Shown in pieces: positions 27,385 through 34,710 of a stretch of 40,000 nt of DNA. Position 1 is the first letter of the stretch. Every line of letters begins with the position of its first letter. The DNA comes from Prorocentrum cordatum (Eukaryota > Sar > Dinophyceae > Prorocentrales > Prorocentraceae): positions 304,219 through 344,218 of the forward strand of contig CAUYUJ010006280.1 of assembly GCA_963575745.1 (NCBI GenBank). The letters run 5' to 3'. The position numbers and the translations under genes were made by a program. The notes below the pieces were generated by a model. That model saw only the letters and a list, made by a program, of their open reading frames with translations. It did not search any database and had not been told where the DNA came from.

Positions 27385-27655
27385 GTAGGTGGTCTGCACC
27401 ACTGCGCCTGTGTACACCACAGTGCCTGCGTGCACCACAGCGCCACAGCGCCTGTGTACACGACGCCGCCTATGTACACCACTGCAGCCGCGTGCAACAC
27501 AGCGCCATTGTTTCCTACGGTGCGTGCGGGCACCACAGCGCTTGTGTACACCACAGCGCCCGCGTACACCACATCAGCCGTGCGCAACACAGCACCACTA
27601 TACACCACGGCGCTTGTGTGCACCACAGCAACCGTGTGCAACAAAACACCACTGT
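27385..27655. repeat. 21-bp minisatellite array, plus orientation
   Basis: About 13 units of CACCACAGCGCCTGTGTACA plus one base, with substitutions. The array is preceded by CAGCAGCATGTAGGTGGTCT, and its inverse lies next to the second array. Confidence 0.85.
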
Positions 27656-28099
27656 TACATTTTGCAGGAGGAATCCTTATGACAAAGTGGAGCTCCTGTG
27701 GATTGCATAGCCAACACTTGTTTTTTTATACAGGATTTGGAATGTAGTCCTTATGGATAAGATCGCCGCTGGAATCGACGGGTTCTCCAGAGTCCGCCTG
27801 CATCATCCTACCTCCTCCCATCTGCGCCCAGGAGGCCCAACAAAATTGGCCGTCCGAGGACCAAGTGGAATGATTAAATCGACCATTCTGCGGTGCACGT
27901 TGAGATGCGCACGTGCGCTGTAGTGCCGACCCGCACGACAGGGGGGAAGGGTGCGGGAGGAGGGGGAGGAGGAGGACGAGGAGGAAGTGGAGGCGAAGGT
28001 GGAGGAGGAGGGGGGAGGGATAGACAGCGCATTCCATTATCAGCACGTCCCTGGCGTGTCGTTTAGCTGGCCGCAGCAGATCCTCACGTACATGCTCGT
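27656..28099. other. Centre of long H9 element
   Basis: Non-repetitive sequence between the opposed arrays, plus a GGAGGA-rich run at 27950-28015. No domain recognised in any frame. Confidence 0.35.
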
Positions 28100-28440
28100 T
28101 ATACCTGTCCTGTGCACGCATGCGCTGTGGTGTACACCAGCGCTGCGTTGCACGCGGATGCTGTGGTGTAGACAGGCGCTGTGGTTTGCACAGGCGCTGC
28201 GGTGCACGCAAGCATTGCAGTGTAAACAGGCTCTGTGTTGCACATGGTTGCTGCGGTTTACACATTCGCTGTGGTGTGCACGGGCGCTGTGGTGCACGCA
28301 AACACTGGTGTACACAGGCGCTGTGTTGCACACGGCTGTTGCGGTTTACGCAGGCGCTGTGGTGTACACGCGTGTTGTGGTGCACGCGGGCAGTGTGGTG
28401 TACACAGGCGCGATGGGGCAGATCGCCACCTACATGCTGC
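28100..28440. repeat. 21-bp minisatellite array, inverted orientation
   Basis: Units such as GTGTACACAGGCGCTGTGG are the inverse of those at 27385. It ends with CCACCTACATGCTGCT, the inverse of the phrase before the first array. A related phrase, ACGTACATGCTCGTTATACC, also precedes it near 28087. Confidence 0.85.
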
Positions 28441-28530
28441 TCGCGTCGTCGTCGTCGTCCGTCCTCGTCGTCCTCGTCGCTCTTCACTCGTCGCTCGTCG
28501 CTCGTCGCTCGTCGCTCATCGTCGTCGTGC
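28441..28530. repeat. (GTC)n microsatellite, right side of H9
   Basis: GTCGTCGTCGTC and GTCGCTC triplet variants, in the same orientation as the left (GTC)n, so it is not part of the inverted structure. Confidence 0.85.
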
Positions 28531-28690
28531 GCGCGGTCGCGGCTGCGGTGCCGGAGCCGCACGGCGGGGGGGGCGTTACGTCATACCCCCCCCCTGCCTC
28601 CCCCCCCCAATCTCCCGTGACTCCCGTCATCGCCGAAAATAAGGAAACGCGCTCCATCGTCTAGTTTCTCCAGATCCGAGTCTGCACAGC

Positions 28691-28961
28691 TTGGAAACTG
28701 GTTGTCTAAAGTACCACGGGCCCCGCATGTCGAATTTCGGGCATTGGTTGCCAGATGTCGCATGCTGGGGACTATCTCTGGGTCCTGAGGTTATGTGTTG
28801 TCTGCGTTGTCACGTCAGGGATGGGGGCCAAGGACTTCCAGACGTACACCAAGATTCGTGGGTGCGACGGCTGGGGTCACATTGATCTCGACACGTGCAA
28901 GGCGTCTCTCGTTCACTCTCTTTCTTATCAGCGTCACATTGCCGACAATGTCATATATTAT
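28691..28961 (+). pseudogene. Possible coding fragment interrupted by H2
   Basis: A plus-strand frame from 28755 includes MGAKDFQTYTKIRGCDGWGH and DLDTCKASLVHSLSY, a normal mixed composition unlike the repeat-driven frames nearby. It is cut at 28962 by an H2 element. Neither a start nor a continuation beyond the element could be established, and no domain is recognised. It could be chance. Confidence 0.25.
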
Positions 28962-29159
28962 TCGGGCCGAACGAAAGGGGGGGATAGGGAAAGGGGGGGG
29001 GTACGAAATCTGCTGCATGCAGCTGGTTTCCGCCCCGCCGCCGGGCCCATTCCTCGATACATGGGCGCCTCCCGGCGCCGGGAGGCGCTGGGAAAATCAG
29101 CTACGTGAGCTGATTCTCCCCCCCCCCCTTTGCTATCCCCCTCCTTTCGCCCAGCCCGA
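28962..29159. mobile_element. H2 element, copy 3
   Basis: The left end TCGGGCCGAACGAAAGGGGG is inverted at the right end CCTCCTTTCGCCCAGCCCGA. The 198-bp body matches 3544-3738, including GCTGCATGCAGC and CATTCCTCGATACATGGGCG. Flanking 5-mers ATTAT and ATCAT may be a diverged target duplication. Confidence 0.85.
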
Positions 29160-29579
29160 ATCATGTTTTCATCCAGAACTGATAAGCTATTGGAACGTTG
29201 TCCTAACCTCGCTGCCGCACTACACTTGCGTCTCTCTCCGCAGACATTCTCGCAGAGCGGTCAAGTGGTTGTTGGTGAGCGTGTGATAGCTCTGCTGTCT
29301 GCGGAAGCAACACGAAACCGCGCCAGCCCCGACCCCGAGTGCTGATCCCCCTTTCTTCCTGCGTGTCCCGCCATTTTTTGTATTGCTTTGGGCTTTCCTT
29401 TGCGGAAGTGCGGTCTGGCTCTCTGTAGAGGGGGCCATGAGCAACGATGAGGCTCAGGCGAAGTAAGTTTCAAAGCAGGCGTGCTGGAGATAGCCCTAAC
29501 TTATTTACAGATCAGATCATGTTGATGCTCGAGCATTTGCCCCAAAACGTCATTGTTCTTAGGGGGTAATCATGTGTCT
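29160..29579. other. Unassigned region of about 420 bp
   Basis: No recognised gene or repeat. Confidence 0.3.
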
Positions 29580-29795
29580 TGTGATTTGTTTATTCATTGT
29601 TCTGCCGATCGGCGCGGGCCCTCGCACCCCCTCTCCCCCCTGGAGTAGATCTTGACTGTTTTTGGCGCCTGTTTCGAGCAGGTGGAGCCTCCCCTATAAT
29701 GGACGCACTGCTGCAAGCAGTCGCACTAAGCAGAGGTCGGGAGCCAGACCCCTCCCCTTTACCCCCTTCATCCCAATGTCGAATTAAAAAACGCT
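29580..29795. mobile_element. H4 element, full-length copy 1
   Basis: The left side GTTCTGCCGATCGGCGCGGG, the middle GGCGCCTGTTTCGAGCAGGT and GCTGCAAGCAGTCGCAC, and the right side CAATGTCGAATTAAAAAACG follow the order of the 30.6 kb copy. The terminal arms are more diverged than in the 1884 copy. Confidence 0.75.
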
Positions 29796-29835
29796 TAACC
29801 TTCCAAGGAACTGGACGGGGATGGGTTTGTCGAGG

Positions 29836-29943
29836 TTTTGCCACGTTGCCGCCCATGGCCGCCTCGTGGCCGCCTCGTGCGCTAGGTGGGTCCAGCGATG
29901 TTGCGCCACGTTGCCGCCCACGGCCTTCTCGTGGCCGCCTCTA
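29836..29943. repeat. Two tandem units of about 65 bp
   Basis: GCCACGTTGCCGCCCAYGGC and the following CGTGGCCGCCTC phrase occur twice, starting near 29838 and 29904. Confidence 0.75.
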
Positions 29944-30033
29944 GCTTGCACCACGTATGCTGCATCACACGGCTTACATCACACAGCGTACACGTCTACG
30001 GTGCAACGGATTATTGTTTGGGATTCACGCCGG
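29944..30033. other. Unassigned spacer
   Basis: No recognised feature. Confidence 0.3.
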
Positions 30034-30516
30034 TTAACCTCGTTGCTCTGCCACGCGGCGTGTGTGTGTGTGTGTGTGTTGCCATTCGGGCCACATAAGC
30101 CAGACCCTCCGCTTCGTCTCGCAAGCAAATATCGTTCTAGAGTCTGGGAGACGGTGGACTATCTGTGATGCGTTCATGAATTCATTCCGCTTGCCATGCA
30201 CGTCCTTCGACACTTGTTGGCTCGAAATGTGGCCCATGAAATTAATGGTTTGTGGTGCGTCCTCAGGGCATGTCAGGGCGTTGTCACGCCTTGAGATGTC
30301 GAGCCCGACGTTTTTTGTTATCATCGCTGTCTGGCGCTCGCGATCAACGTTCTCAATCCAAGTGCAATCAAGTTCCTCAGGGCCCCGTTTTCCCTTGGTT
30401 TGCTGCGCCGCCCTCTGCCACCGCTGATCGAACGGTGCGTCGGATGGGTTATCGGCAAGAAGCCTGCGCATCTGACCTCGCAGCCTTGGAGAGCGGCGGC
30501 CGGCTCCAAGATGCAC
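30034..30516 (-). CDS. Open frame of unknown function (doubtful)
   Basis: A 160-codon minus-strand frame has a balanced composition with many charged and polar residues (for example FDQRWQRAAQQTKGKRGPEE and LDCTWIENVDRERQTAMITK). This differs from the Pro/Ala/Arg-rich chance frames common here. No domain, signal peptide or membrane segment is visible. Its C-terminal end reads through a (CA)n run (30059-30079 on plus), giving a His/Thr repeat, which weakens the case. The opposite strand is also open over part of the interval. It may be a decayed gene or chance. It sits between two H4 elements. Confidence 0.25.
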   Translation of the reverse strand: MHLGAGRRSPRLRGQMRRLLADNPSDAPFDQRWQRAAQQTKGKRGPEELDCTWIENVDRERQTAMITKNVGLDISRRDNALTCPEDAPQTINFMGHISSQQVSKDVHGKRNEFMNASQIVHRLPDSRTIFACETKRRVWLMWPEWQHTHTHTRRVAEQRG

Positions 30517-30597
30517 AGGCTGCCAGGACGATGCAGGTGCTGTGCCCCCAAAATTGTTGTGGAGCGCGGCGGTACACCACGCGTGCTGGCGGGATGG

Positions 30598-30818
30598 TGA
30601 TATTTTTTAATTCATTGGTTTGCCGATCGGCGCGGGCCCTCGCCCTCGCCTTCCCCCCCCCATGGAGTAGATCTTTGCTGTTACCTGTTTCGAGCAGATG
30701 GAGTCTCCCCCATAGGACGCACGGTTCCAAACAGCCGCACTAAGCAGTGGTCTGGAGCCAGACCCCCCCCTCACACTTGCCTCCGCCCAATGTCGAAACG
30801 CCGAATAAGAAAACGTTC
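30598..30818. mobile_element. H4 element, full-length copy 2
   Basis: The left side TTCATTGGTTTGCCGATCGG and GCGCGGGCCCTCGCC, a GGAGTAGATCTTTGCTG middle, and the right end TGTCGAAACGCCGAATAAGA, then AAACG. The right end is nearly identical to that at window position 141. Confidence 0.8.
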
Positions 30819-30927
30819 ACATGTCCGCTCGAAGAATGGTGTCAGCATCGCGGCCAACGGGCAGAATGCTGACAGTCTCTCGGTGCTGACTCCGTCCTGC
30901 ATTCTCTCTTATCCAAAGGAGCGCACA

Positions 30928-31091
30928 ATGCCATAAACATGGAGGTCCGCGCGGATTTCTCGGATCGGCGCTGGACCCCCTCCCTGGCGCGCGGAGCGCG
31001 CCAGGGGCGGCGCCAGAGGCGCCGCCAGGGGGGCCCAGCGCCGAGCCGAGAAATCCGCGCGGACCTCCGAGTTTTCATGCTTATGTCATTG
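30928..31091. mobile_element. H3 hairpin element, copy 5 (best preserved)
   Basis: Left arm CATGGAGGTCCGCGCGGATT, then TCTCGGATCGGCGCTGGACC. Right arm GGCCCAGCGCCGAGCCGAGA, then AATCCGCGCGGACCTCC. The centre CTGGCGCGCGGAGCGCGCCAG is itself palindromic. If transcribed, the whole element would form a long stable hairpin. Confidence 0.85.
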
Positions 31092-31309
31092 TGCGCTCCC
31101 CCTCGCATCCCGATGCTTGTGTTTCCATCCTGGCATCTCGGCGGGTCACCGCCCTGCACCGTCCCAGCAGCATCAGTCGGGGAATCTCGCTCCCCGCTTG
31201 TATGAGGCGTACTGCACTGAGAATCGGTGGCCTGCCAGATGTGTGAGCGACTGGCGGGGCGGGGCAGCGCAAGAGGGTTGCCGCTTTGTGGAGCCAGGAG
31301 TGCGCGAGT
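31092..31309. other. Unassigned spacer
   Basis: No recognised feature. Confidence 0.3.
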
Positions 31310-31735
31310 GCCTGCCTCCTCCACTCCTCCCTCCTGTCGTGCATCCCCCATTCCTCCAGCCTCCTTCCCCCTCGTCTCCCTCGCCCTCCCTGTTCCCTTC
31401 TCTTCTCTCGTCCCTCCTCCATCCGCCCTGCCTCCATCCTCCACTCCTCTCCGATGTTCCTCCGTCGTGCCTCCCACCACTCTATCCTCAGTCTGCTTCT
31501 CTCTCCTGCCTCTCTCTCTCTCTCTCCCTCCACCTCTGCTTCTCCCTCATGCTTCCCCTTCGCCCGTCATTCCTGCTCCCACTTCCTTGGCGTCTCCCTC
31601 CCCAGTTCTGCCTCCCCTCCTCGGTCCTGCGTCCCCTTACTCGTGCCTCCTCGCCTCCTCCCTCAATCCCTCTGCCCTCCTCTCTGCCCTCCTCCATTCC
31701 GTCCTCGTCCATCCTCTCGCCCCGCACCTTGAGAG
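31310..31735. repeat. Pyrimidine-rich low-complexity tract
   Basis: About 420 bases dominated by C and T on plus (CCTCC, CTCCCTC and a CTCTCTCTCTCTC run near 31510). Translations are Ser/Pro/Leu-rich on plus and Arg/Glu/Gly-rich on minus and are not taken as genes. Confidence 0.75.
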
Positions 31736-31836
31736 TATGCGGAGGAGAAGGAGCACACCATGTTCTCGAGTTGTACTGCTCCATTGTGTGCTGCTCCCGA
31801 GCGTGGCGTTGGATACTTCGCACACTTGAGATACCG

Positions 31837-32052
31837 TCACGTTTCAGCCGCTTTTTGTAAACGTAGCCGATGGTCCGACAGCTCAGCCACAGGGAAGGGA
31901 TTCAAGACATAGAGAGCAGGATCGGGAGTGCCAGTCGGATCAGCTATGTCCAAGTCCCTGTCCATATACTGACGTCGGGTAGGTTCAAACGAGCGAGCAA
32001 ACGGCACAACTGAGAGCCAATGCAGCGGAAGCCAGGCACCGGTAAATCCCAC
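31837..32052 (-). pseudogene. Coding-like fragment, unknown
   Basis: The minus-strand reading includes GFTGAWLPLHWLSVVPFARS, then FEPTRRQYMDRDLDIADPTG and a tail ending in HRLRLQKAAE. The composition is protein-like and the frame closes at a stop near 31837. I recognise no domain. It is short, has no defined start, and may be a remnant of a retroelement or host exon. Confidence 0.3.
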
Positions 32053-32063
32053 ATCATGCCAGA

Positions 32064-32340
32064 ATGATGAATCCGTTGCCTTCTGTCAAATCATATGGAG
32101 AGATCCGCTTCAGTGTGTTACGGCGGTGCTGGAGCAACAATTGGGGTGGTGGCAGCTTAGCGCGGCCTACATCCCTTGCCCGTAATGGCGTCATAGTATG
32201 CACTGAGCTTGCGAGACATCATTTTGACGAGTATCTGTGGCGCAAATATGGGCGAGGGCACATGTGCAGAACCCCGCCCAAACACCATGTGTTTGTCCAC
32301 TTCGCCGAGATTAAGTTCCCCGCCGTCGGGGACCCTCCTT
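32064..32340 (+). pseudogene. Coding-like fragment before triplet array, unknown
   Basis: A plus-strand frame from an ATG at 32064 reads SYGEIRFSVLRRCWSNN, later CTELARHHFDEYLWRKYGRG and PPKHHVFVHFAEIKFPA. It then dissolves into the Pro/Leu/Ser-rich translation of a CCTCCTCC array. No domain is recognised. It is adjacent and divergent to the minus-strand fragment at 31837-32052. Confidence 0.25.
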
Positions 32341-32391
32341 TCGCCCTCCTCCGCCCCCTCGCCTCCTCATCATGCCCCATCCTATGGCCCC

Positions 32392-32460
32392 TCCTCCTCC
32401 TCCTCCTCCTCCTCCTTCGCCTCGCCTCCGCCTCCGCCTCCGCCTCCGCCTCCATCCTCT
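32392..32460. repeat. (TCC)n and (GCCTCC)n microsatellite
   Basis: TCC triplets followed by GCCTCC hexamers. It ends five bases before a spliced-leader-like phrase at 32465. Confidence 0.9.
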
Positions 32461-32464
32461 GCCC

Positions 32465-32480
32465 GCCGTTTTGGCTCAAA
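32465..32480 (+). other. Possible second relict spliced-leader fragment
   Basis: GCCGTTTTGGCTCAAA matches 14 of the last 16 bases of the known DinoSL (GCCATTTTGGCTCAAG). The first six leader bases are not recognisable. Like the better copy at 33536, it directly follows a TCC-rich array. It may mark the 5' end of a retroposed mRNA, or be chance. Confidence 0.4.
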
Positions 32481-32976
32481 CCATCTGCTCATCCTCAGGA
32501 AGCTGCCTCCTGACCAGTGGCTTGTGACCACGTGGTCCAGGATGCTGGTCCCCCATTCTGAGATGGGGATTGGGGACCACGCGATCAGTGATGAGGACTT
32601 GCGTGTCCTTCAATTTCGGATCAGGTCCTACAGGAGCATCGAGAATAGATGGTGATCAGGTGCGCTGGGAAGCACGACGCCAAGGTAACCTTATCCGGAG
32701 GTCTCTGCAGGCTCGATCAGAAGCGGACAAGATTCTGGACCCTCGGTTCTTTGACCTCGATTCTGAACGTTGCCGCCAGCAGCGCCGTCCAGAGGCGCTG
32801 GGTACAGTGGGGGCCCATGCCAAGAAACACCCTACTTGTCTCCAGGTTGCCCTGGGTTTCTTGGGCTTCCATGGTTTCGCCACGGAAAAAGCGTGACGCT
32901 CCCGCACCAAAAGCCAATGGACGTCCTGGGGTCTCTGGGATGGGTGTCTCGTGGAAGGTTCCTTGTGGCCGGGCCC
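32481..32976. other. Unassigned region, possibly retroposed
   Basis: Short plus-strand open readings follow the leader-like phrase (for example EMGIGDHAISDEDLRVLQFR), but no domain is recognised and frames are broken. Confidence 0.25.
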
Positions 32977-33159
32977 CTACAGTCAACCCGGATAGGAAGG
33001 ATGGGCAGCCTTACCAAGGGCACCCTTGCATCCTTGCCTCCTCGGTCCATCCTTGGCCGCTTTCGCTTGCCAATCTCGCTCGCAAAACGTCAACGTGACC
33101 CTCCACGGCCCTTGCATCCTTGCCGGGCACCCTTACTGTACGGGTCGACTGCACTGTAG
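32977..33159. mobile_element. H10 element, short copy
   Basis: The left end CTACAGTCAACCCGGATAGG is inverted at the right end ACGGGTCGACTGCACTGTAG. The inner CCCTTGCATCCTTGCC phrase occurs near both ends. It matches the first half of the 13621-13965 element. Confidence 0.7.
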
Positions 33160-33304
33160 TCCACAGGCCTCGCCTTCGCGGGCGGCAGCAGTCACCGCTG
33201 CCGTGCGAGGCGCTGAGGCCGCTTTTGTGCCCTCCGCCCCCCGCCTCTTCAGTCGGGGGCGCGGGTCCTGCACCTTCGAGGCGGGGTCCTATTGGAAAGG
33301 GGCC

Positions 33305-33535
33305 CGGAGGCCTCCTCCTCCTTTTCCTTTTCCTCCTCCTCCCCCTCCTCCTCCTCCTCCTCCTCCTCCTCCTCCTCCTCCTCCTCCTCCCCTGCCTCTT
33401 CCTCCTCCTCCTCCTCCTCTCCTCCTCCTCCTCCTCCTCCTCCTCCTCCTCCTCCTCCTGCCCCTTCCTCCTCCTCCTTCTCCTCCTCCCCCTGCCTCTT
33501 CCTCCTCCTCCTCCTCCTCCTCCTCTTTCTCTTCC
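33305..33535. repeat. (TCC)n array immediately upstream of the LINE leader
   Basis: About 230 bases of TCC/CCT triplets with CTGCCTCTT interruptions run directly into the relict spliced leader with no spacer. It keeps the ORF1 frame open upstream, giving an artificial Ser/Pro/Leu extension. Confidence 0.95.
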
Positions 33536-33557
33536 TCCGTTGCCATTTTGGCTCAAG
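33536..33557 (+). other. Relict dinoflagellate spliced leader at LINE 5' end
   Basis: The 22 bases begin TCCGT and continue TGCCATTTTGGCTCAAG. Compared with the known DinoSL there is one difference (A to T at leader position 6). The leader is normally added to mRNA by trans-splicing, so its presence in genomic DNA at the element's 5' end points to reverse transcription of a trans-spliced mRNA. It is not an SL RNA gene: no GT donor follows directly (the next bases are TGTGATTG). Confidence 0.85.
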
Positions 33558-33669
33558 TGTGATTGGGGAGATCGCACCTGAGCGGGCAGCTCACTTCAGT
33601 GGGCAATTCGGGTGTCGAGCCCGAGCAGACCTTTCTCTCTCTCGCTTCTCTCCCAACAGTCCTCGCGCC

Positions 33670-34629
33670 ATGGCGGGCTCTGCGGCCGAGGCGATGGAGC
33701 GCGGCATCAAAGAGCTGCTGCTAATTATGGACCCCATGAGCGCCAGCTTCACAGAGCAGTTGGGTGGCATCAACACTGCCATCGCGGAGATCCCTGCCAT
33801 CAAAGCTCAGCTGGTCGATCAGGCGGCCAAGAATGCGACCATCGCCGAACGGCTGGACAAGCTCGAGGCCCAGGGCGTGGCGTCCATCGCCGAGGGCCAG
33901 TTTCTGGCGAAGCTCGAGCTCTTGGAGACACGTGTGGGCAGCCTCTCTACTGCGTCTACCTCGAGTGCAGGCAGTGTGCATTCCTTTGGGCACGCATCTA
34001 ATGGTGCCAAGCGTGCTCGGTCCGAAGGACCTTCCCGATTCGGTCGACATGACGATGCAGTTGATGCCTCCTCTCGGGACCGGTGTAAGATCTGGGTCAG
34101 CGGCTTTGTCTCTCCGATGCTGGGATCGATGCTCGAGGAGCACGGCAAGCACTTGCCCGGCCTTTTGCCATCTCATCACACTGCTGGAGCCACTATTCGA
34201 GGGTACAACCTCAACAAGTCGTACAGCATCAAGTTCGCCAATGAGAAAGCGGCTGCTGCCTTTGTGGATCACTACCGCTCTGCAGGCATGCAGTACCAGG
34301 ACCAGGCCACAAACTCCACTGTCAACCTGCGAGTGAGGTTCGACGCCCCAGCCGAGATCCGCGTTAAGAACAAGTACCTGGGCAGGCTCTGGCAGGCGAT
34401 CACCGAGGCCATGAAGCGCGACGGGAAGTGGAAGACGGACTACTCCATCGGTTCCAACGGCTTCAAGGGCATCCTGTACATGAAAGTTGGCGAGTGCTTG
34501 TTCGTGCTGTTCGAGCTCATCTCCACGGACCGCAACCAGTTCGAGTGCAAGGCCTTCCCCGACAATCTCTCCAAGTTCGGCATTGACTCGGATGCCGCGA
34601 CGGCCATGATCGCTACGTCGATGGAATAG
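33670..34629 (+). CDS. LINE ORF1 protein, coiled coil plus RRM-like domain
   Basis: The 319-residue product begins MAGSAAEAMERGIKELLLIM. This ATG is the first after the relict leader, in a favourable CGCCATGG context, so it is preferred over the longer frame that runs through the TCC array. Residues of about 20-95 are heptad-like and rich in Ala, Leu, Glu and Lys (IAERLDKLEAQG), suggesting a coiled coil. Residues 138-147 (RCKIWVSGFV) and 183-191 (KSYSIKFAN) resemble the RNP2 and RNP1 motifs of an RNA-recognition fold. ORF1 proteins of this class bind their own RNA and form ribonucleoprotein particles for retrotransposition; that role is inferred. The frame is intact, ending at TAG 34627-34629, and continues in the same frame into ORF2. 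Confidence 0.8.
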   Translation: MAGSAAEAMERGIKELLLIMDPMSASFTEQLGGINTAIAEIPAIKAQLVDQAAKNATIAERLDKLEAQGVASIAEGQFLAKLELLETRVGSLSTASTSSAGSVHSFGHASNGAKRARSEGPSRFGRHDDAVDASSRDRCKIWVSGFVSPMLGSMLEEHGKHLPGLLPSHHTAGATIRGYNLNKSYSIKFANEKAAAAFVDHYRSAGMQYQDQATNSTVNLRVRFDAPAEIRVKNKYLGRLWQAITEAMKRDGKWKTDYSIGSNGFKGILYMKVGECLFVLFELISTDRNQFECKAFPDNLSKFGIDSDAATAMIATSME

Positions 34630-34710
34630 GACGTTCCCCTGTCCGAACCGAGGACTGCAGAGTCCCCCGAAGTCAACGGTAACCCACTGAGCAGCGACGA
34701 TGAGGACGGA

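Larger units (their letters stand above)
26905..28654. mobile_element. H9 element, long 1.75-kb copy
   Basis: The left arm GAGCGCAGTTCTTGATTGCT, then GGGGCATGACAGGCGTC and TAATGTCGTAACGCTCCC, is the imperfect inverse of the right arm GGGCGTTACGTCATACCCCC, then GACTCCCGTCATCGCC and GGAAACGCGCTC. Inner segments (GGGCACTGCGGCCGTGCGCA on the left; GCACGGCGGGGGG on the right) match the compact copy at 15322, where they are almost joined. The interior of about 1.5 kb holds (GTC)n runs and two opposed minisatellite arrays. No transposase-like reading was recognised. Confidence 0.65.

Noticed and set aside
27385-27655. CRISPR-like array
   Set aside because: Units are head to tail without unique spacers, and the genome is eukaryotic.
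33536-33600. A functional SL RNA gene
   Set aside because: No GT donor follows the leader, and the downstream sequence leads into ORF1 rather than a short RNA with an Sm-like site.
33292-33669. In-frame upstream extension of LINE ORF1 through the TCC array
   Set aside because: It is a translation of (TCC)n, and the relict leader at 33536 places the mRNA start downstream of it.
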